From assembly GCA_013350285.1 (NCBI GenBank), contig JAAXWG010000006.1, forward strand, positions 1-64,000: 64,000 bases of DNA, written 5' to 3'. The translations under genes and the position numbers were made by a program. Under the pieces are notes generated by a model. The model was given only the letters and a program-made list of their open reading frames with translations. It was not told the DNA's origin and did no database searches. The stretch comes from Candidatus Altimarinota bacterium (GTDB lineage Bacteria; Patescibacteriota; Gracilibacteria; BD1-5; UBA6164). How positions within the stretch are numbered: the stretch's first letter is position 1; every line of letters starts with the position of its first letter. Positions 21,067 to 33,627 of this stretch are shown here, in pieces.

Positions 21067-21143
21067 GTCAGTATAGCTCAGCTGGTTAGAGCGCAGGATT
21101 CATATCCCTGAGGTCGGCGGTTCAAATCCACCTACTGACACCA
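21067..21143 (+). tRNA. tRNA-Met (CAT), elongator
   Basis: A 77-nt cloverleaf with encoded CCA; acceptor gtcagta/tactgac; anticodon CAT in loop ttcatat. The last anticodon-stem pair (31:39) reads A-C, a mismatch. It resembles bacterial elongator tRNA-Met more than the lysidine-modified Ile tRNA, for which 35991-36066 is the better fit. Confidence 0.85.
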
Positions 21144-21150
21144 AAAAAGA

Positions 21151-21190
21151 AAAAATAAGCTTAGGGATTTTCTCTCAAGCTTTTTTATTT
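21151..21190 (+). terminator. Terminator after tRNA-Met
   Basis: Imperfect hairpin with arms aaaataagctta and caagcttttttattt around a G-rich loop, followed by T residues, 8 nt after the tRNA. Confidence 0.55.
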
Positions 21191-21258
21191 ACAAAAAGAA
21201 AAATATTTTTAAACTATATAATGTAAAAAGCTTTATTCTAAAAATTAATTAAAAAACT

Positions 21259-22611
21259 ATGTTTGTTGATGAGGTAAAAATAAAAGTAATTGCAGGATCA
21301 TGATGAGATGGGCTTGTTTCTTGGAGGAGAGAAAAATATATTCCAAAATGATGACCACGGTGATGAGACGGAGGAAGTGGAGGAAATATTATTTTTAAAA
21401 CAAATCCTAATTGCAATACACTTTCAGATTTTAGACACAAAAAAGTATTACAGGCTGAAAATTGAGAAAAATGAGGAACTCAGCTTATGCACTGAGCAAA
21501 TGGAGAAGATTGTATTATTGAAATACCTGTTTGAACTCTTGTAAAAGATGCTCATACTTGAGATTTGATAGTTGATTTTTCTGAACTATGACAAATTCAA
21601 GCTATTGCTTATGGGGGAAGATGAGGGTATGGAAATGCTCATTTTGTTTCTTCTACGAGACAAGCTCCTTGATTTGCAGAATTATGAGATATTGGTGAAG
21701 AGTATGAATTAGTTCTTGAACTTAAACTTGTTGCTGATATTGGAATTATAGGGATTCCATCTGCTTGAAAATCAAGTCTTATCAGTGTGATAACTTCAGT
21801 AAAACCAAAAATTTGAGATTATCCATTTACAACACTTATTCCAAATCTTTGAGTTTTGGAGCATAAAGGAAAAAGTCTTGTACTTGAAGATGTTCCTTGA
21901 CTTATTCCATGAGCAAGTGAAGGAAAATGATTAGGAATACAATTTTTGAAACATATAGAAAGGACAAGAGTACTTCTTCATCTTCTTGATATTTCTCGTC
22001 TTGATAAAATTTTTGATGATTATGAAGATATTAGAAAAGAACTTGGACTTTTTTCACAAGATTTACTAGAAAAAGAAGAATTTGTTGTTTTTTCAAAAGC
22101 TGATTTACTTGATGAAGAAATGAAAAAATACATAGTGGAAGAATTTCAAAAAAAATATAGTAATAAAAAAGTTTTTATTATAAGTTCTGCAACTTCACTT
22201 TGACTTGAACAATTAAAAAACTACCTTGTTGATAATGTGATTGAGGAAAAACAAGAAATAATTAAAGAAGAAAATAGAGTTAAAAAATATGATTTAAAAG
22301 AACAAGAAGACCCCAAAGATTATAGCATAAAATATATTTGAGATTATAAATTTCAGTTAAAATGAAAAAGAATAGAACAAATTGTAAGAATGACGGATTT
22401 TTACAATAAGGAGGCAATAATGAGGGTGTATGATGTTCTTGATAAAATAGGTGTTGTAAAGAAAATAGAAAAAGAACTTGCTAAAATTATGGAAAATGAA
22501 GAAAAAAATACTGATTTTTATTTTGAGTGAAATGATGATGAAATGATTTCTCCAAAAGTAATTATTTGACAAAGAGAAATTCCTCTTAATAGAGTAATGT
22601 ATAATTTGTAA
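21259..22611 (+). CDS. obg: GTPase Obg/CgtA
   Basis: Obg is an essential GTPase of 50S assembly and stringent control. The 450-aa product has the Gly-rich Obg fold (~1-158; VIAGSGGDGLVSWRREKYIP, GGPWGGDGGSGGN), the G domain (~159-330; GIPSAGKSSLISVIT, FTTLIPNLGVL, DVPGLIPGAS, SKADLL) and a C-terminal OCT domain ending REIPLNRVMYNL. The P-loop Gly of SAGKS and most glycines of the Obg fold are TGA, making this gene unreadable under the standard code. The last 38 nt are duplicated at 23216-23253 beyond the cupin gene. Confidence 0.97.
22571..22608 (+). repeat. Direct repeat copy 1: 3' end of obg
   Basis: Coding end of obg (KREIPLNRV-type ending). A 38-nt stretch matches 23216-23253 at 35 of 38 positions. 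Together the two copies bracket the cupin gene. Confidence 0.75.
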
Positions 22612-22695
22612 GGGATTTTTGATAAATAATTTTTATTGAATGCTAATTTTTTTAAATTATCTGAATAAAAACTTTATTATTATATTTTATAAAAT

Positions 22696-23049
22696 ATGAA
22701 AAAACCTTTTAAAAAATCATTAGATAAAATTCCTATTGAAGAAGCTCATGGAGGATCTGGCAGTCGCCAACTTCTTTTATCAAAAGCTGATTTTGTGTCA
22801 AAATATTTAGAAGCGATGACAAAGGGATATTTAAAAGCTGGTGGAAAATTTGATTGGCATTCACACGATAAAATGGATGAATTCTTTTTGGTAACAAAAG
22901 GATATGGTCTCATTGAATTTAAAAATGATGAATCATTGGAATACACGGAAGGAGATTTGATTTATATCCCATCTAATATTGAACACAGAATAACTGCATC
23001 TGATAAAGCTGATAATGAATTCTTTTTTATTCGATTGCAAGGTGAATAA
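22696..23049 (+). CDS. Cupin-domain protein (117 aa)
   Basis: A complete single-domain cupin: the metal-binding motif 1 is GGKFDWHSHDKMDEFFLVTKG (~55-75; His-His-Glu) and motif 2 lies around GDLIYIPSNIEHRI (~95-108; His). Such small cupins bind sugars or metals; a specific substrate cannot be assigned. It has about eleven Gly codons and none is TGA, whereas neighbours use TGA freely; Arg codons CGC and CGA also appear. With the flanking duplicated obg end this suggests acquisition from an organism with the standard code. Its own start has no clear Shine-Dalgarno. Confidence 0.88.
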   Translation: MKKPFKKSLDKIPIEEAHGGSGSRQLLLSKADFVSKYLEAMTKGYLKAGGKFDWHSHDKMDEFFLVTKGYGLIEFKNDESLEYTEGDLIYIPSNIEHRITASDKADNEFFFIRLQGE

Positions 23050-23255
23050 TTTTATTCATCATACAAAGAAATATTATATGAAATTAAAAATTTTTTTAGA
23101 TAGTGAAAATTTATACTTTACTTTTTTTGAATATTATAGATATGATATATCATTAAAAGTAGATAATAGAGATTCAATTTATATGAATATTTAGCATTTT
23201 GAATAATTTTCTCAGAAAGAGAAATTCCTCTCAATAGAGTTATATATAATTTGGA
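23050..23255. other. Gene-poor stretch after the cupin, ending in the obg-tail remnant
   Basis: The interval contains a doubtful 38-codon frame (ATG 23078 to TAG 23194, MKLKIFLDSENLYFTFF...) with no recognisable family, and the second copy of the obg 3' end. It looks like degraded sequence left by an insertion. Confidence 0.45.
23216..23253 (+). repeat. Direct repeat copy 2: duplicated obg 3' end
   Basis: In the obg frame this reads EREIPLNRVIYNLD then TAA, with three mismatches to the intact obg end. There is no obg body upstream of it, so it is a remnant. Confidence 0.7.
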
Positions 23256-23915
23256 TTAAGATTTTTTCTTTATTATATATTTTAAGGGAGTTAAAAAAAC
23301 TCATCATTTTATATGTGGATAGGTAATATCAAGATTTTTCATATTTGTTATAGAAAACTTTTCACGGCTTCAAAACTTTGATAAATAAAGTCATTTTCAT
23401 ATATAAATACAAAAATGGATTTTCTTATAATCTTCAATTTTTGGTGTATTAATGAGTTCTTTTTTTGTCGTTTTTTTTACTTCTTCTGACCCATCAATAA
23501 GAATTATATCGCCAACCTCTATATCATCTCCTCAATTGTAAGTATAAAAATCCCAATCTTTTTCTGAAAAATATTTATCAACTTTTTCTCAAGTAATAAA
23601 TTTGTAAAATTGGGTACATTCCATATCTTTTGAATCTATTGAAATAAGATATTCCATAATTTTTCTTTTGTAATCTTCAGGAATTTCTAAAATTTCTCAG
23701 CTAAATAATTTAATTGTGATATTGTCTATTCATTTTAAAGGAGTTTTAATATTATATAATCATCATAAAAGTTGTTCATCATAGTAAATAATTATATTAT
23801 GAGTGAGTTCTTTTGTTTTTACAATTATTCATCCTAGCATTCTATGAGCTATTCCTCAATAATCGTTGTAGTCGATTATTTGAGGAGTGATACAAAGAGT
23901 AATATTCGCCCCCAT
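23256..23915 (-). CDS. Hypothetical protein (219 aa)
   Basis: Not firmly recognised. The frame opens at ATG 23915 (MGANITLCITPQIIDYNDYGG) and closes at TAA 23256-23258 with TGA as Gly. The C-terminal half includes GDDIEVGDIILIDGS and HFCIYIGKGLYLSKFGSREKF; this strand-rich pattern with a His before IYIG resembles NlpC/P60- or CHAP-like folds, but no catalytic Cys can be confidently placed, so this is only a hint. No signal peptide or membrane helix is evident. It is convergent with the obg/cupin strand and divergent from prfA. Confidence 0.7.
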
Positions 23916-23999
23916 AATTTTCTATTATTATTTTATAGACCTTGCTATTTTAACATATTTTTATATGATAGTAAAAATTTAATTTGCTAAAAAATAATT

Positions 24000-25082
24000 A
24001 TGAAGTTTAATCTTGATAATCTTGTTGCAGAATACGAAAAATTTGAGCTTGAGCTTGGAAATCCAGAGATTTTTAAAGACCAAAAAAAGGTAAAAGAAAT
24101 TTCTCAAAAAAAGAAAAATATAGAAGAAGCAGTAAATCTATACAAGGTTTATAAAGGTCTTTTTGCTTCTCTTGATGAAGCGGTAAAAATCCTCTATGAA
24201 GAAAGTGATGAAGAAATGAGAGAACTTGCAAAAATGCAAAAAGATGAATCAGAGGCAAAAATTATTGAATTAGAAGAACAAATAAAAATAGCACTCCTTC
24301 CAAAAGATCCAAATGATGAAAAAAATATTATGGTGGAAGTGAGAGCATGAACTGGATGAGAAGAAGCATCTCTTTTTGCTTCAGAACTTGCAAAAGCCTA
24401 TATTATTTTTGCTGAGGAAGAAGGATTTAAAGTAGAAATTACTGAAAAAACAGAAAGTGAAACAGGGGGAGTAAAAGAAATTATTTTTGAAGTAAAATGA
24501 GAAGGAGCTTATTCAAGATTTAAATATGAATCGTGAGTGCATAGAGTACAAAGAATTCCAGAAACAGAAAGTAAAGGAAGAGTCCACACTTCTGCTATTA
24601 CGGTTGCTATAATGCCAGAAGTAGATGAGATAGATGTAGAAATAAAAGATGAAGATATAGAGATGACTTTTTGTAGAGCTTCTGGAGCAGGAGGACAACA
24701 TGTCAATAAGACAGATTCTGCTGTCCATCTTAAGCATATTCCAACAGGACTTTCAGTTTTTTGTCAGGAGGGAAGAAGTCAGCATAAAAATAGAGAAAAG
24801 GCTTTCCAAATATTGAGAGCAAAAATTTATACATACGAAGAAGAAAAAAGATCAAAAGAAATGGGAGAAGCAAGACTCGCTCAGGTAGGAAGTGGTGATA
24901 GAAGCGAAAAAATAAGAACTTATAATTTTCCTCAAGACAGAGTTACTGATCATAGAATTGGACAAAATTTTTCAGGAATTCCTCAAATTATGGCAGGAAG
25001 ACTCGGGCATATTATTGATGCTCTTGCTGTTGCTGATCAACAAATGCAACTAGAAAGAGCAAGTAGTGGAGCTTCAATTTAG
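24000..25082 (+). CDS. prfA: Peptide chain release factor 1
   Basis: RF1 recognises UAA and UAG and triggers peptide release. The 360-aa product has the stop-codon recognition motif as PET in [15 protein letters not shown] (~183-197; RF1 has PxT, RF2 has SPF) and the catalytic GGQ in [16 protein letters not shown] (~226-241). This fits a code with UGA reassigned: only RF1 is needed, and RF2 should be lost. Gly codons in AGTGGEEAS are partly TGA. The gene is first of a run with a PcrB-like and a HIT-family gene; prmC/hemK is not next to it. Confidence 0.97.
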
Positions 25083-25101
25083 AGTGATTTAAGAATATGT
25101 T

Positions 25102-25773
25102 ATGAAACCTATATTACTAATTGATCCGAATGATAATAACCCCAAAGAGCTTATAAAAGAGATTGGTAAATTAGATATTCAATATACCAATTTATGGTTT
25201 TGATGTTCAACTACTCCATGAAAGGAATTAGGGAATACAGTGAAAAAATTAGAAAAAAAATTTACTCTTTTCCCTTGAAGAATAGATCAAATTGAAGAAA
25301 TTTATGGCGAAGCTGAATCTATAATTATTTCACATCCATTTCCTTTTTCAAATATATCTAAAGGTCTAGCTTCAAAAGTTTATAGAATTTTAGAAAAAAA
25401 TGAATCAATAAAAAATAAGGTAAGAAATATGCTTTATATTCTTTTATCTACAAATTGTTCTGCTTCAAAAGTTTTAGAAATAAAAGAAATTCCTTCAAAT
25501 GAAGAAATTTTTCAATTTATAGAAATTAATCCAGATATAGATGATATTTATATTGAGGGATGAAGTAGAAATAGAAATTTAGATTTTGATAAAGTTTTAT
25601 CTTTATTGGAGGAATTAAAAAGAAAATATCCTCAAAGAAATCTTATTTATGGGTGATGAATAAAAGATTTAGGTTTAGCAAAAGAAATAGCAATGATAGT
25701 GGATAATATAATTTTTAGTAATATAATCCATAAAAACCCTAATATAATTAGGGAAGTAATGAGTATAATTTAA
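25102..25773 (+). CDS. PcrB/GGGP synthase-like TIM-barrel protein (223 aa)
   Basis: Likely a geranylgeranylglyceryl- or heptaprenylglyceryl-phosphate synthase-like enzyme. Landmarks in order: ILLIDPNDNNPKELIK (~4-20), WFGCSTTP (~38), FTLFPGRIDQI (~60), IYIEGGSRN (~155), LIYGGGIKDLGLAKEI (~180) and a final NIIHKNP. These are the phosphate- and prenyl-binding loops of the family, which in archaea begins ether-lipid synthesis and in Bacillus makes heptaprenylglyceryl phosphate. Length agrees (family ~230). It lies 19 nt after prfA and 15 nt before the HIT gene. The assignment rests on motif order; the substrate is unknown. Confidence 0.75.
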
Positions 25774-25788
25774 AAGTAAAATTAATCT

Positions 25789-26238
25789 ATGGTTAAAATC
25801 GGAACAAGAGAAGAATTACATAAAAAATTAGAAAAAATATGAAAAAAAATTTATGGAAAAGATGATTGTCCTTTTTGTGATATTGTCTGACAAAAAGAAC
25901 ATATTCTTTGGAAAGGGAATTTTTGGTATATTTTACATAATCTTTACTCATATTCTTGAAATGATAAACATATTATGGCCGTTCCTTATGAGCATAAAAT
26001 ATATAGTACAGATTTGATGATACAAGAAATACAAGAATTAGAAATTGTATACAAAAAAGTAAAGGAGTTTTTTTGAGAAGAAAATTATTTTTCTTTTACA
26101 AGAGAAACTATGGCAAATAGAAGTGTAGAACATTTTCATATTCATTTTCTTGTGTGAAAACTTCAAGGAAAATATTTGAGAAAAATGCTTCAAAATCAAG
26201 GATTTCCAATAGTTGAAAATCTAGATTTAAAAAAATAG
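25789..26238 (+). CDS. HIT-family nucleotide hydrolase/transferase (149 aa)
   Basis: The histidine-triad motif HFHIHFLVGKLQG (~117-129) marks the HIT superfamily (nucleoside monophosphate hydrolases or transferases). An N-terminal CPFCDI (~28-33) is a zinc-binding or structural pair seen in many bacterial HIT proteins. Beta-strand WYILHN and the loop NDKHIMAVPYEHK fit the fold. It ends in a terminator shared with pyrG and follows the PcrB-like gene closely, so prfA, the PcrB-like gene and this gene probably form one unit. Confidence 0.85.
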
Positions 26239-26268
26239 TTTCCTATATTTATAGGAAACTATTTTTTT
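26237..26268. terminator. Bidirectional terminator between the HIT gene and pyrG
   Basis: Stem agtttcctat/ataggaaact with a four-base loop and T7 on the plus side, A run on the minus side; it overlaps both stop codons. Confidence 0.85.
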
Positions 26269-27871
26269 ACTTATTTTTCAAACAAGCTGTAATGAGTCCC
26301 ATAAAAAGAGGTGCTGGATTTTCTAGACGGCTTGTAAGTTCTGGATGAGATTGAGTTCCTACAAAATAAGGATGATTTTTTTTATCAAGCTCTATAAATT
26401 GTACTATTCCTTCTTTTTCACTTATTCATGAAATATATAATCCTTTTTCATTAAGACTTTTTACAAATTCTGGATTTACTTCATATCTATGACGGAATCT
26501 TTCAGAAATACTATCATCTTTTCAAATCCTTTCTCCCGTTTTATATAAATCAAAAATTTTTCCTTTTTTTAAAATACTTCTTTGTGCTCCGAGTCTCATA
26601 GTTCCTCATTTATTTATGATATTTGCTTGAGAATCAAGAAGAGTAATGATAGGAGCTTTTGTTTTTTCATCAAATTCTTTGCTATTTGCATTTTTTACAC
26701 CAAGTACATTTCTTGTAAATTCTATAATCATAAGTTGTAATCAGAGACAAATTCAAAGACTTGGAATTTTATTTTTTCTTGTAAATTCAAGTATTCGTAT
26801 CATTTCTTCTATTCCACTTGTACCAAATCATCAAGGCACAATAATACCATCAAGAGCTTTTATTTTTTTTGTATCTATTTCTTTTCTTGCATCAAAAAAG
26901 CATATTTTTATATCTACTCAAAGCTGAAATCACGAATGTCTCAATGCCTCTACAACACTTGAATACGAATCTTCTAGCCCAGTGTATTTTCCAATTATTC
27001 CAATTATAAGACTTTTATTTTTTTCTTTTTTAATAATATCACCCCATTGTTTTAGTTTTTTATCAAATCTTTCTTTGATACCAAAATGTTTAAGCATAAG
27101 AGTATCAAAATTTTGCTTTGCAAGAATTTCAGGAATTTTATAAATATTGTCTACATCAGGAACAGAAATAATTTGATGTTTTTCAAGATTTGAAAAAAGA
27201 GCAATTTTTGCTTTGTTTTCATTTGTTAATGGAATTTCCCCTCTTACAAATACAAAATCAGGAAAAAGTCCTTTTGCATGAAGAAGATTGATACTTTGTT
27301 GAGTTGGTTTTGTTTTTTGTTCTTTTACTCATGCGGGAATAGGAGCATAAGTAAGATGAATATGAAGAAAGTCTTTTTTCTTTTCTTTTAGCCTCATTTG
27401 TCGTATTGCTTCTATAAAAAGCTCATTTTCTATATCCCCCACAGTTCCCCCTATTTCTATAATACAAATATCTGTTTTTGTATTTTTTGTTACTTCTTTT
27501 ATTTTATCTTGAATAAAATTTGTTACATGAGGAATGAGTTGAACCGTCTGTCCAAGATAGTCCCCCTGTCTTTCTCTTTCCAAGACATCTTTAAATATTT
27601 TTCCCATTGTAATGCTCTGACTTCTGTTTGAGTTTTGTCCAAGAAACCTTTCATAATGTCCAAAATCCATGTCTACTTCAGCCCCATCTTCCAGTACAAA
27701 AACTTCTCCGTGTTCTTTTGGATTCATCGTTCATGGGTCTACATTGAGATAACCATCAAGTTTTATAGGGATAATCTTATATTTTTCTGAAAGAAAAAAT
27801 CCAATACTTGCAGCACTTACTCATTTACCGATTCACGAAATAACTCCTCCTGTAATAATAATAAACTTCAT
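26267..27871 (-). CDS. pyrG: CTP synthase
   Basis: PyrG converts UTP to CTP using ATP and glutamine ammonia. The 534-aa product starts [22 protein letters not shown] (P-loop), then [40 protein letters not shown] (synthetase domain, to ~270), and ends in a class I glutamine amidotransferase domain finishing [17 protein letters not shown] codes Gly in the P-loop and elsewhere. It is a lone gene on the minus strand. Pyrimidine synthesis is patchy in CPR; only this step is visible here. Confidence 0.97.
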
Positions 27872-27894
27872 AAGTTTTTGTATTTAAAAAATAA

Positions 27895-28149
27895 TTAATG
27901 AGTTTTAAAAATAATTTTTTGCACTAAGAGCATAAACCAAAGTATTCAAGTCAAAAAAGTAAGAATTGCCGAAAAAATAAGATTAAGTGTTAAAAAAGTA
28001 TAAGACATAACAAAAAGTCCTAAAGTTGTAGGAATAGAAGTCCAAAACTCTATTAATCCTTTCTTTTTTTTAAATCCTTCAATTACTTGAGGAACCAGAG
28101 AAAGAGAAAAAATAATATTTATAGTCATAATTGCAAAGTCTTGCCACAT
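27895..28149 (-). CDS. Small three-helix membrane protein, PQ-loop/SemiSWEET-like (84 aa)
   Basis: Three membrane helices are predicted (~4-24, 37-57, 60-80). The PQ motif sits after the first helix in SLVPQVIEGFKKKKG, as in SemiSWEET half-transporters, which dimerise to move sugars. I start at ATG 28149 (MWQDFAIMTINI); an in-frame TTG at 28158 would add three residues. It ends HLVQKIIFKTH-like at TAA 27895. The match is the motif plus topology only, so another small PQ-loop protein is possible. Confidence 0.65.
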
Positions 28150-28376
28150 AGTATTCAAGGATAATAAAATATCACAACAAAATTTATAAAAAATACTTTC
28201 TTTTTAAAGAAAGATGATTTTTATTTTTTACATATTCTTTTTATAGTGTCTTGATTTTTTATTTTTTTTCAAGAGAAAGTCTACAAAATAATTCTTTTTT
28301 TTCTTAGGCTTACTTGCATTTCTGAAAAAAATATATATTCTTAGGGCGAAAAAATTTATTCTTTAAGAAAAAAATC

Positions 28377-30287
<1,911 letters not shown>

Positions 30288-30295
30288 AAAAATAA

Positions 30296-30325
30296 AAAAA
30301 GACTTTCAGAAATGAGAGTCTTTTT
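30296..30325 (+). terminator. Terminator after gyrB
   Basis: Twelve-base arms aaaaagactttc and gagagtcttttt with a six-base loop, ending in T5, nine bases after the gyrB stop. Confidence 0.8.
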
Positions 30326-30423
30326 GAAAAACAAAATTTTTTTATTTTTCTTTGAAATTTATAAAAATAAGATTATATTGAAAATAAAATTTTTGTATAA
30401 TTTGTTTATAAATAATTTTAAAA

Positions 30424-31236
30424 ATGATTAAAGAAGAATCTACACATATATTGTTTGATTGAGAAAAAATAATTATTTCACCAAATTTATGAAAAATTTT
30501 TGATTTCTTAATGAATATAGAAAGAGAAATTGAGAGTTTTATAGATTTTGAAAAACAATTACAAAAAATAAAAGAATCATACACAGAAACATTATGATTT
30601 ACTGCTTTTTTAGCTAAAAAAATTGAAGATAATAATATAGATTTTAATTACATAATATCTGAAAATCCAGAAAATATAGCTAGTAAATTTGATTTTCATT
30701 TACCAATTCGTTCGCAATTTATTGTTTTATTTGCTAGTCTTGAGACTTTATTTTGTTTATATATTACATATATTGAAAAAATAGATAATGAAGAAGATAT
30801 AAGGAAAAAGACAATGGATAAAAAAGAAACAATAAAATTTTTAAATAAATTTATATTATCAAATGAAAATGAATACTTTAATGTGAATAAAAAGATATTT
30901 TCAAAAATTTCTGCAAAACAAATAAGAGAAATTAGAAACTCATTAACCCATTTTTATTCTGTTAAATGATGAATTAATATAATTCATAACGAATTAAATG
31001 AAAAAGCAAGGAAGTTAGAATGAAAATTAAAAGAAAAATGAAATAATAATGTAATTTTTATAAGTCCAAATGATTTATTTTTACTTATAAGATGAGCTTC
31101 TAAAATTTTAATAAAAAGCTGGTCTGATGACTATTTAAGTGACCCTATAGAGTTTAGTGAAAAAATAACTTTTGTTAAATCTATAGTTGATAAAAATTCA
31201 GCAGTTTTAATTAAAAATAAAGACTTAAATATTTAA
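30424..31236 (+). CDS. HEPN-like protein of unknown role (270 aa)
   Basis: The frame is clear from ATG 30424 to TAA 31234-31236 with TGA as Gly. The central region is helical and hydrophobic-patterned (RSQFIVLFASLETLFCLYITYIEK), and a REIRNSLTHFYS motif at ~168-179 fits the HEPN R-x4-6-H catalytic motif (R-N-S-L-T-H), the RNase active site of many toxin and defence proteins. The remaining sequence has no strong family match. It sits 18 nt upstream of recQ, probably in one transcript. Motif-based assignment; it could be a non-catalytic HEPN relative. Confidence 0.65.
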
Positions 31237-31254
31237 AATTCTTAGCCATTAAAA

Positions 31255-33540
31255 ATGCCACACTTACAAAAAATATTACAAGAAAAATTTGGACTCGAAA
31301 ATTTCCATGATGGACAGAGAGAAGTTATTGAAAATGTTTTAAATTCTTCCGATACTCTCGTATTTATGCCGACTTGATGAGGAAAATCATTGACTTACCA
31401 GTTGCCGTGAGTGATTTTACCGTGACTGACGATTGTCATTTCTCCCCTTATTTCTCTTATGAAAGACCAAATTGATAAGCTTAATAGTTTAGGTTTGCGA
31501 GCAGAACAAATAAATTCTACTATTTCTACGAGTGAACAAAATATGATTTTGGCAGAGCTTGAACAGGCTTATGAAAGTGAAGATGAGCCAATAAAATTTC
31601 TCTATATTGCTCCAGAAAGACTCAATTCTTATGAATTTATACGAATAATGCAAAATATCAAGATTTCTCTTGTTGCTGTTGATGAAGCTCATTGTATCAG
31701 TCAGTGGGGGCATGATTTTCGTCCAAGTTATATGAAGATAAAATGATTTTTGGAAAAGTTGAGACAAAAACAAAATTTTCCTATCATTGCTCTTACTGCA
31801 ACAGCGACAAAAAAAGTAAGAGAAGATATTGTGGAGAGACTTGGGCTTGAAAATTATAAAGTATTTACAAAAGGATTTGATAGAAAAAATATCATTATTT
31901 TAGTGCGAGAAATAAGCAAGAGAGAAGAAAAACTTGCAAAGACTCTCGAAATTATTACAAAAACTTCAGGATCAGGAATTATTTACTGCTCAAGTAGAAA
32001 AATGGTTGATGAAGTGTATGATTTTTTAGAGACAAAACATATTTCAGTCTGAAAATATACAGGAGCTATGACAGCCGATAGGAGAGAAGATATGCAAAAT
32101 AAGTTTATGGATGGAATCTACAAAGTTATTGTTGCAACCAATGCTTTTTGAATGTGAATTGATAAAAAAGATATTCGTTTTGTTATCCATTACAATCTTC
32201 CTTGATCTATTGAAAATTATTATCAGGAAGTCGGAAGAGCCGGAAGAGACGGAAAAAATTCTTATTGAGTGGTGCTTGCAAGTTTTTGAGATACCAAAAT
32301 CCAAGAATTTTTTATAGAAAATATTTATCCAGAAAAAAAAGAAGTCTTAGAACTGTATGATTACCTGTATAAAGATTTTAAAATCTGAGAAGGAAAATGA
32401 GTAGAGATTTTGAAAACTTATGCACAGATAGCAAAAGAATCATGACTTGGAAATGATATGAAAGTGGGAAGTATTTTAAAAATTTTTGAAAAATATGGAA
32501 TTATAAATAAATGATTTGAGGGGGAAGGAATTGAATGATTTAGAGGAAAAGGAATGACAATAATTCAAGAAAAAAGAAAACATTCACAAATACTTATTGA
32601 TTGGAAAAGACAAGAATTACTTGAAAAAGAATCCTATTTTAAACTGGAACAAATAAAAAAATTGCTTTTTTACCCTCGTTGTAGAAAAAAATTTATTTTG
32701 GAATATTTTTGAGACGAAGAAGATTTAGTGAATTTATGAGAAAATTGTTGAAGTTGTGATTATTGTATAGAAAAGGATAAATTTGATAGTGGCGAAGTTG
32801 TCAATCTTGTCAATTTGTCTGTATTTGAAATCGTACTTGATGTTGTAAAAATGTTAGATAGAAAGTTTTGAGTCAATGTCATAGCAAAATTTTTGGCGGG
32901 AAATGATGACAAAAATATGTTAAAACGGGAGTTAGATAAAAATAATGAATATTGAATTTTAAAAGAATATTCGCTTGATCTTATTCTTGCTCTTCTTGAA
33001 TCACTTATACGACAAAATTTCTTGGAAAAAACAGGTGGAATGTATCCACTTATTTGATTGACAGAAAAAGGAAGAGTTGCACTTACGAGGGAATATCTCC
33101 TCAAAGAGGAAGAAAAAGAATTACAATCTTTTGTTGTGATGAAAGCAAAAAATAATGTTTTCAAAAAAGAAGCAAAAGTAAAAAGCTCAAGTTGAGCGAT
33201 AAAAAAATGAAAAAAATCACAAGAATTTGATACTTACTGAGTAACTCTTGATTTATTTAAGCAATGAAAAAATATAGAAGAAATAGCAAAAGAGAGAGAA
33301 ATGAGTTCACTTACGATAGAATGACATATTTTGAAACTCTATGAAGATGGTGATTTGAAAAAAGATGATATTTTACAATGTGCCAATTCTGATAATCTCA
33401 AACAAGTAAAAAAAATAATTGATTCTTATTTTTCTGAAAATATTGATAAACTCAAGCCAATAAAAGAAAAACTTGAAGAATTATGATGTACCAATATTTC
33501 TTATTTTGAGATAAAGGTTTGTATTTTGTTTGAGAAATAA
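31255..33540 (+). CDS. recQ: ATP-dependent DNA helicase RecQ (761 aa)
   Basis: RecQ is a 3'-5' DNA helicase of recombination and repair. Walker A is [13 protein letters not shown] (~40-52), with two of its glycines written TGA TGA; further motifs are [29 protein letters not shown] (DEAH-type box plus the RecQ aromatic loop), [49 protein letters not shown] zinc-binding and winged-helix RQC region follows (CRKKF...GENCGSCDYC, cysteines at ~480-503). The C terminus, ~590-761, lacks an obvious HRDC and has instead a helix-turn-helix-like [35 protein letters not shown], like the HTH_40 tail of some RecQ. Confidence 0.95.
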
Positions 33541-33548
33541 ATTATTTT

Positions 33549-33575
33549 AAAAGAGACAAAATGTCTCTTTTTTTG
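33549..33575 (+). terminator. Terminator after recQ
   Basis: Nine-base arms aaaagagac/gtctctttt with loop aaaat and a T run, eight bases after the recQ stop. Confidence 0.85.
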
Positions 33576-33627
33576 TAAATTAAAAATAAAAATGGTATGA
33601 TGAAGAAAATAGTAATAAATAAGGAAA

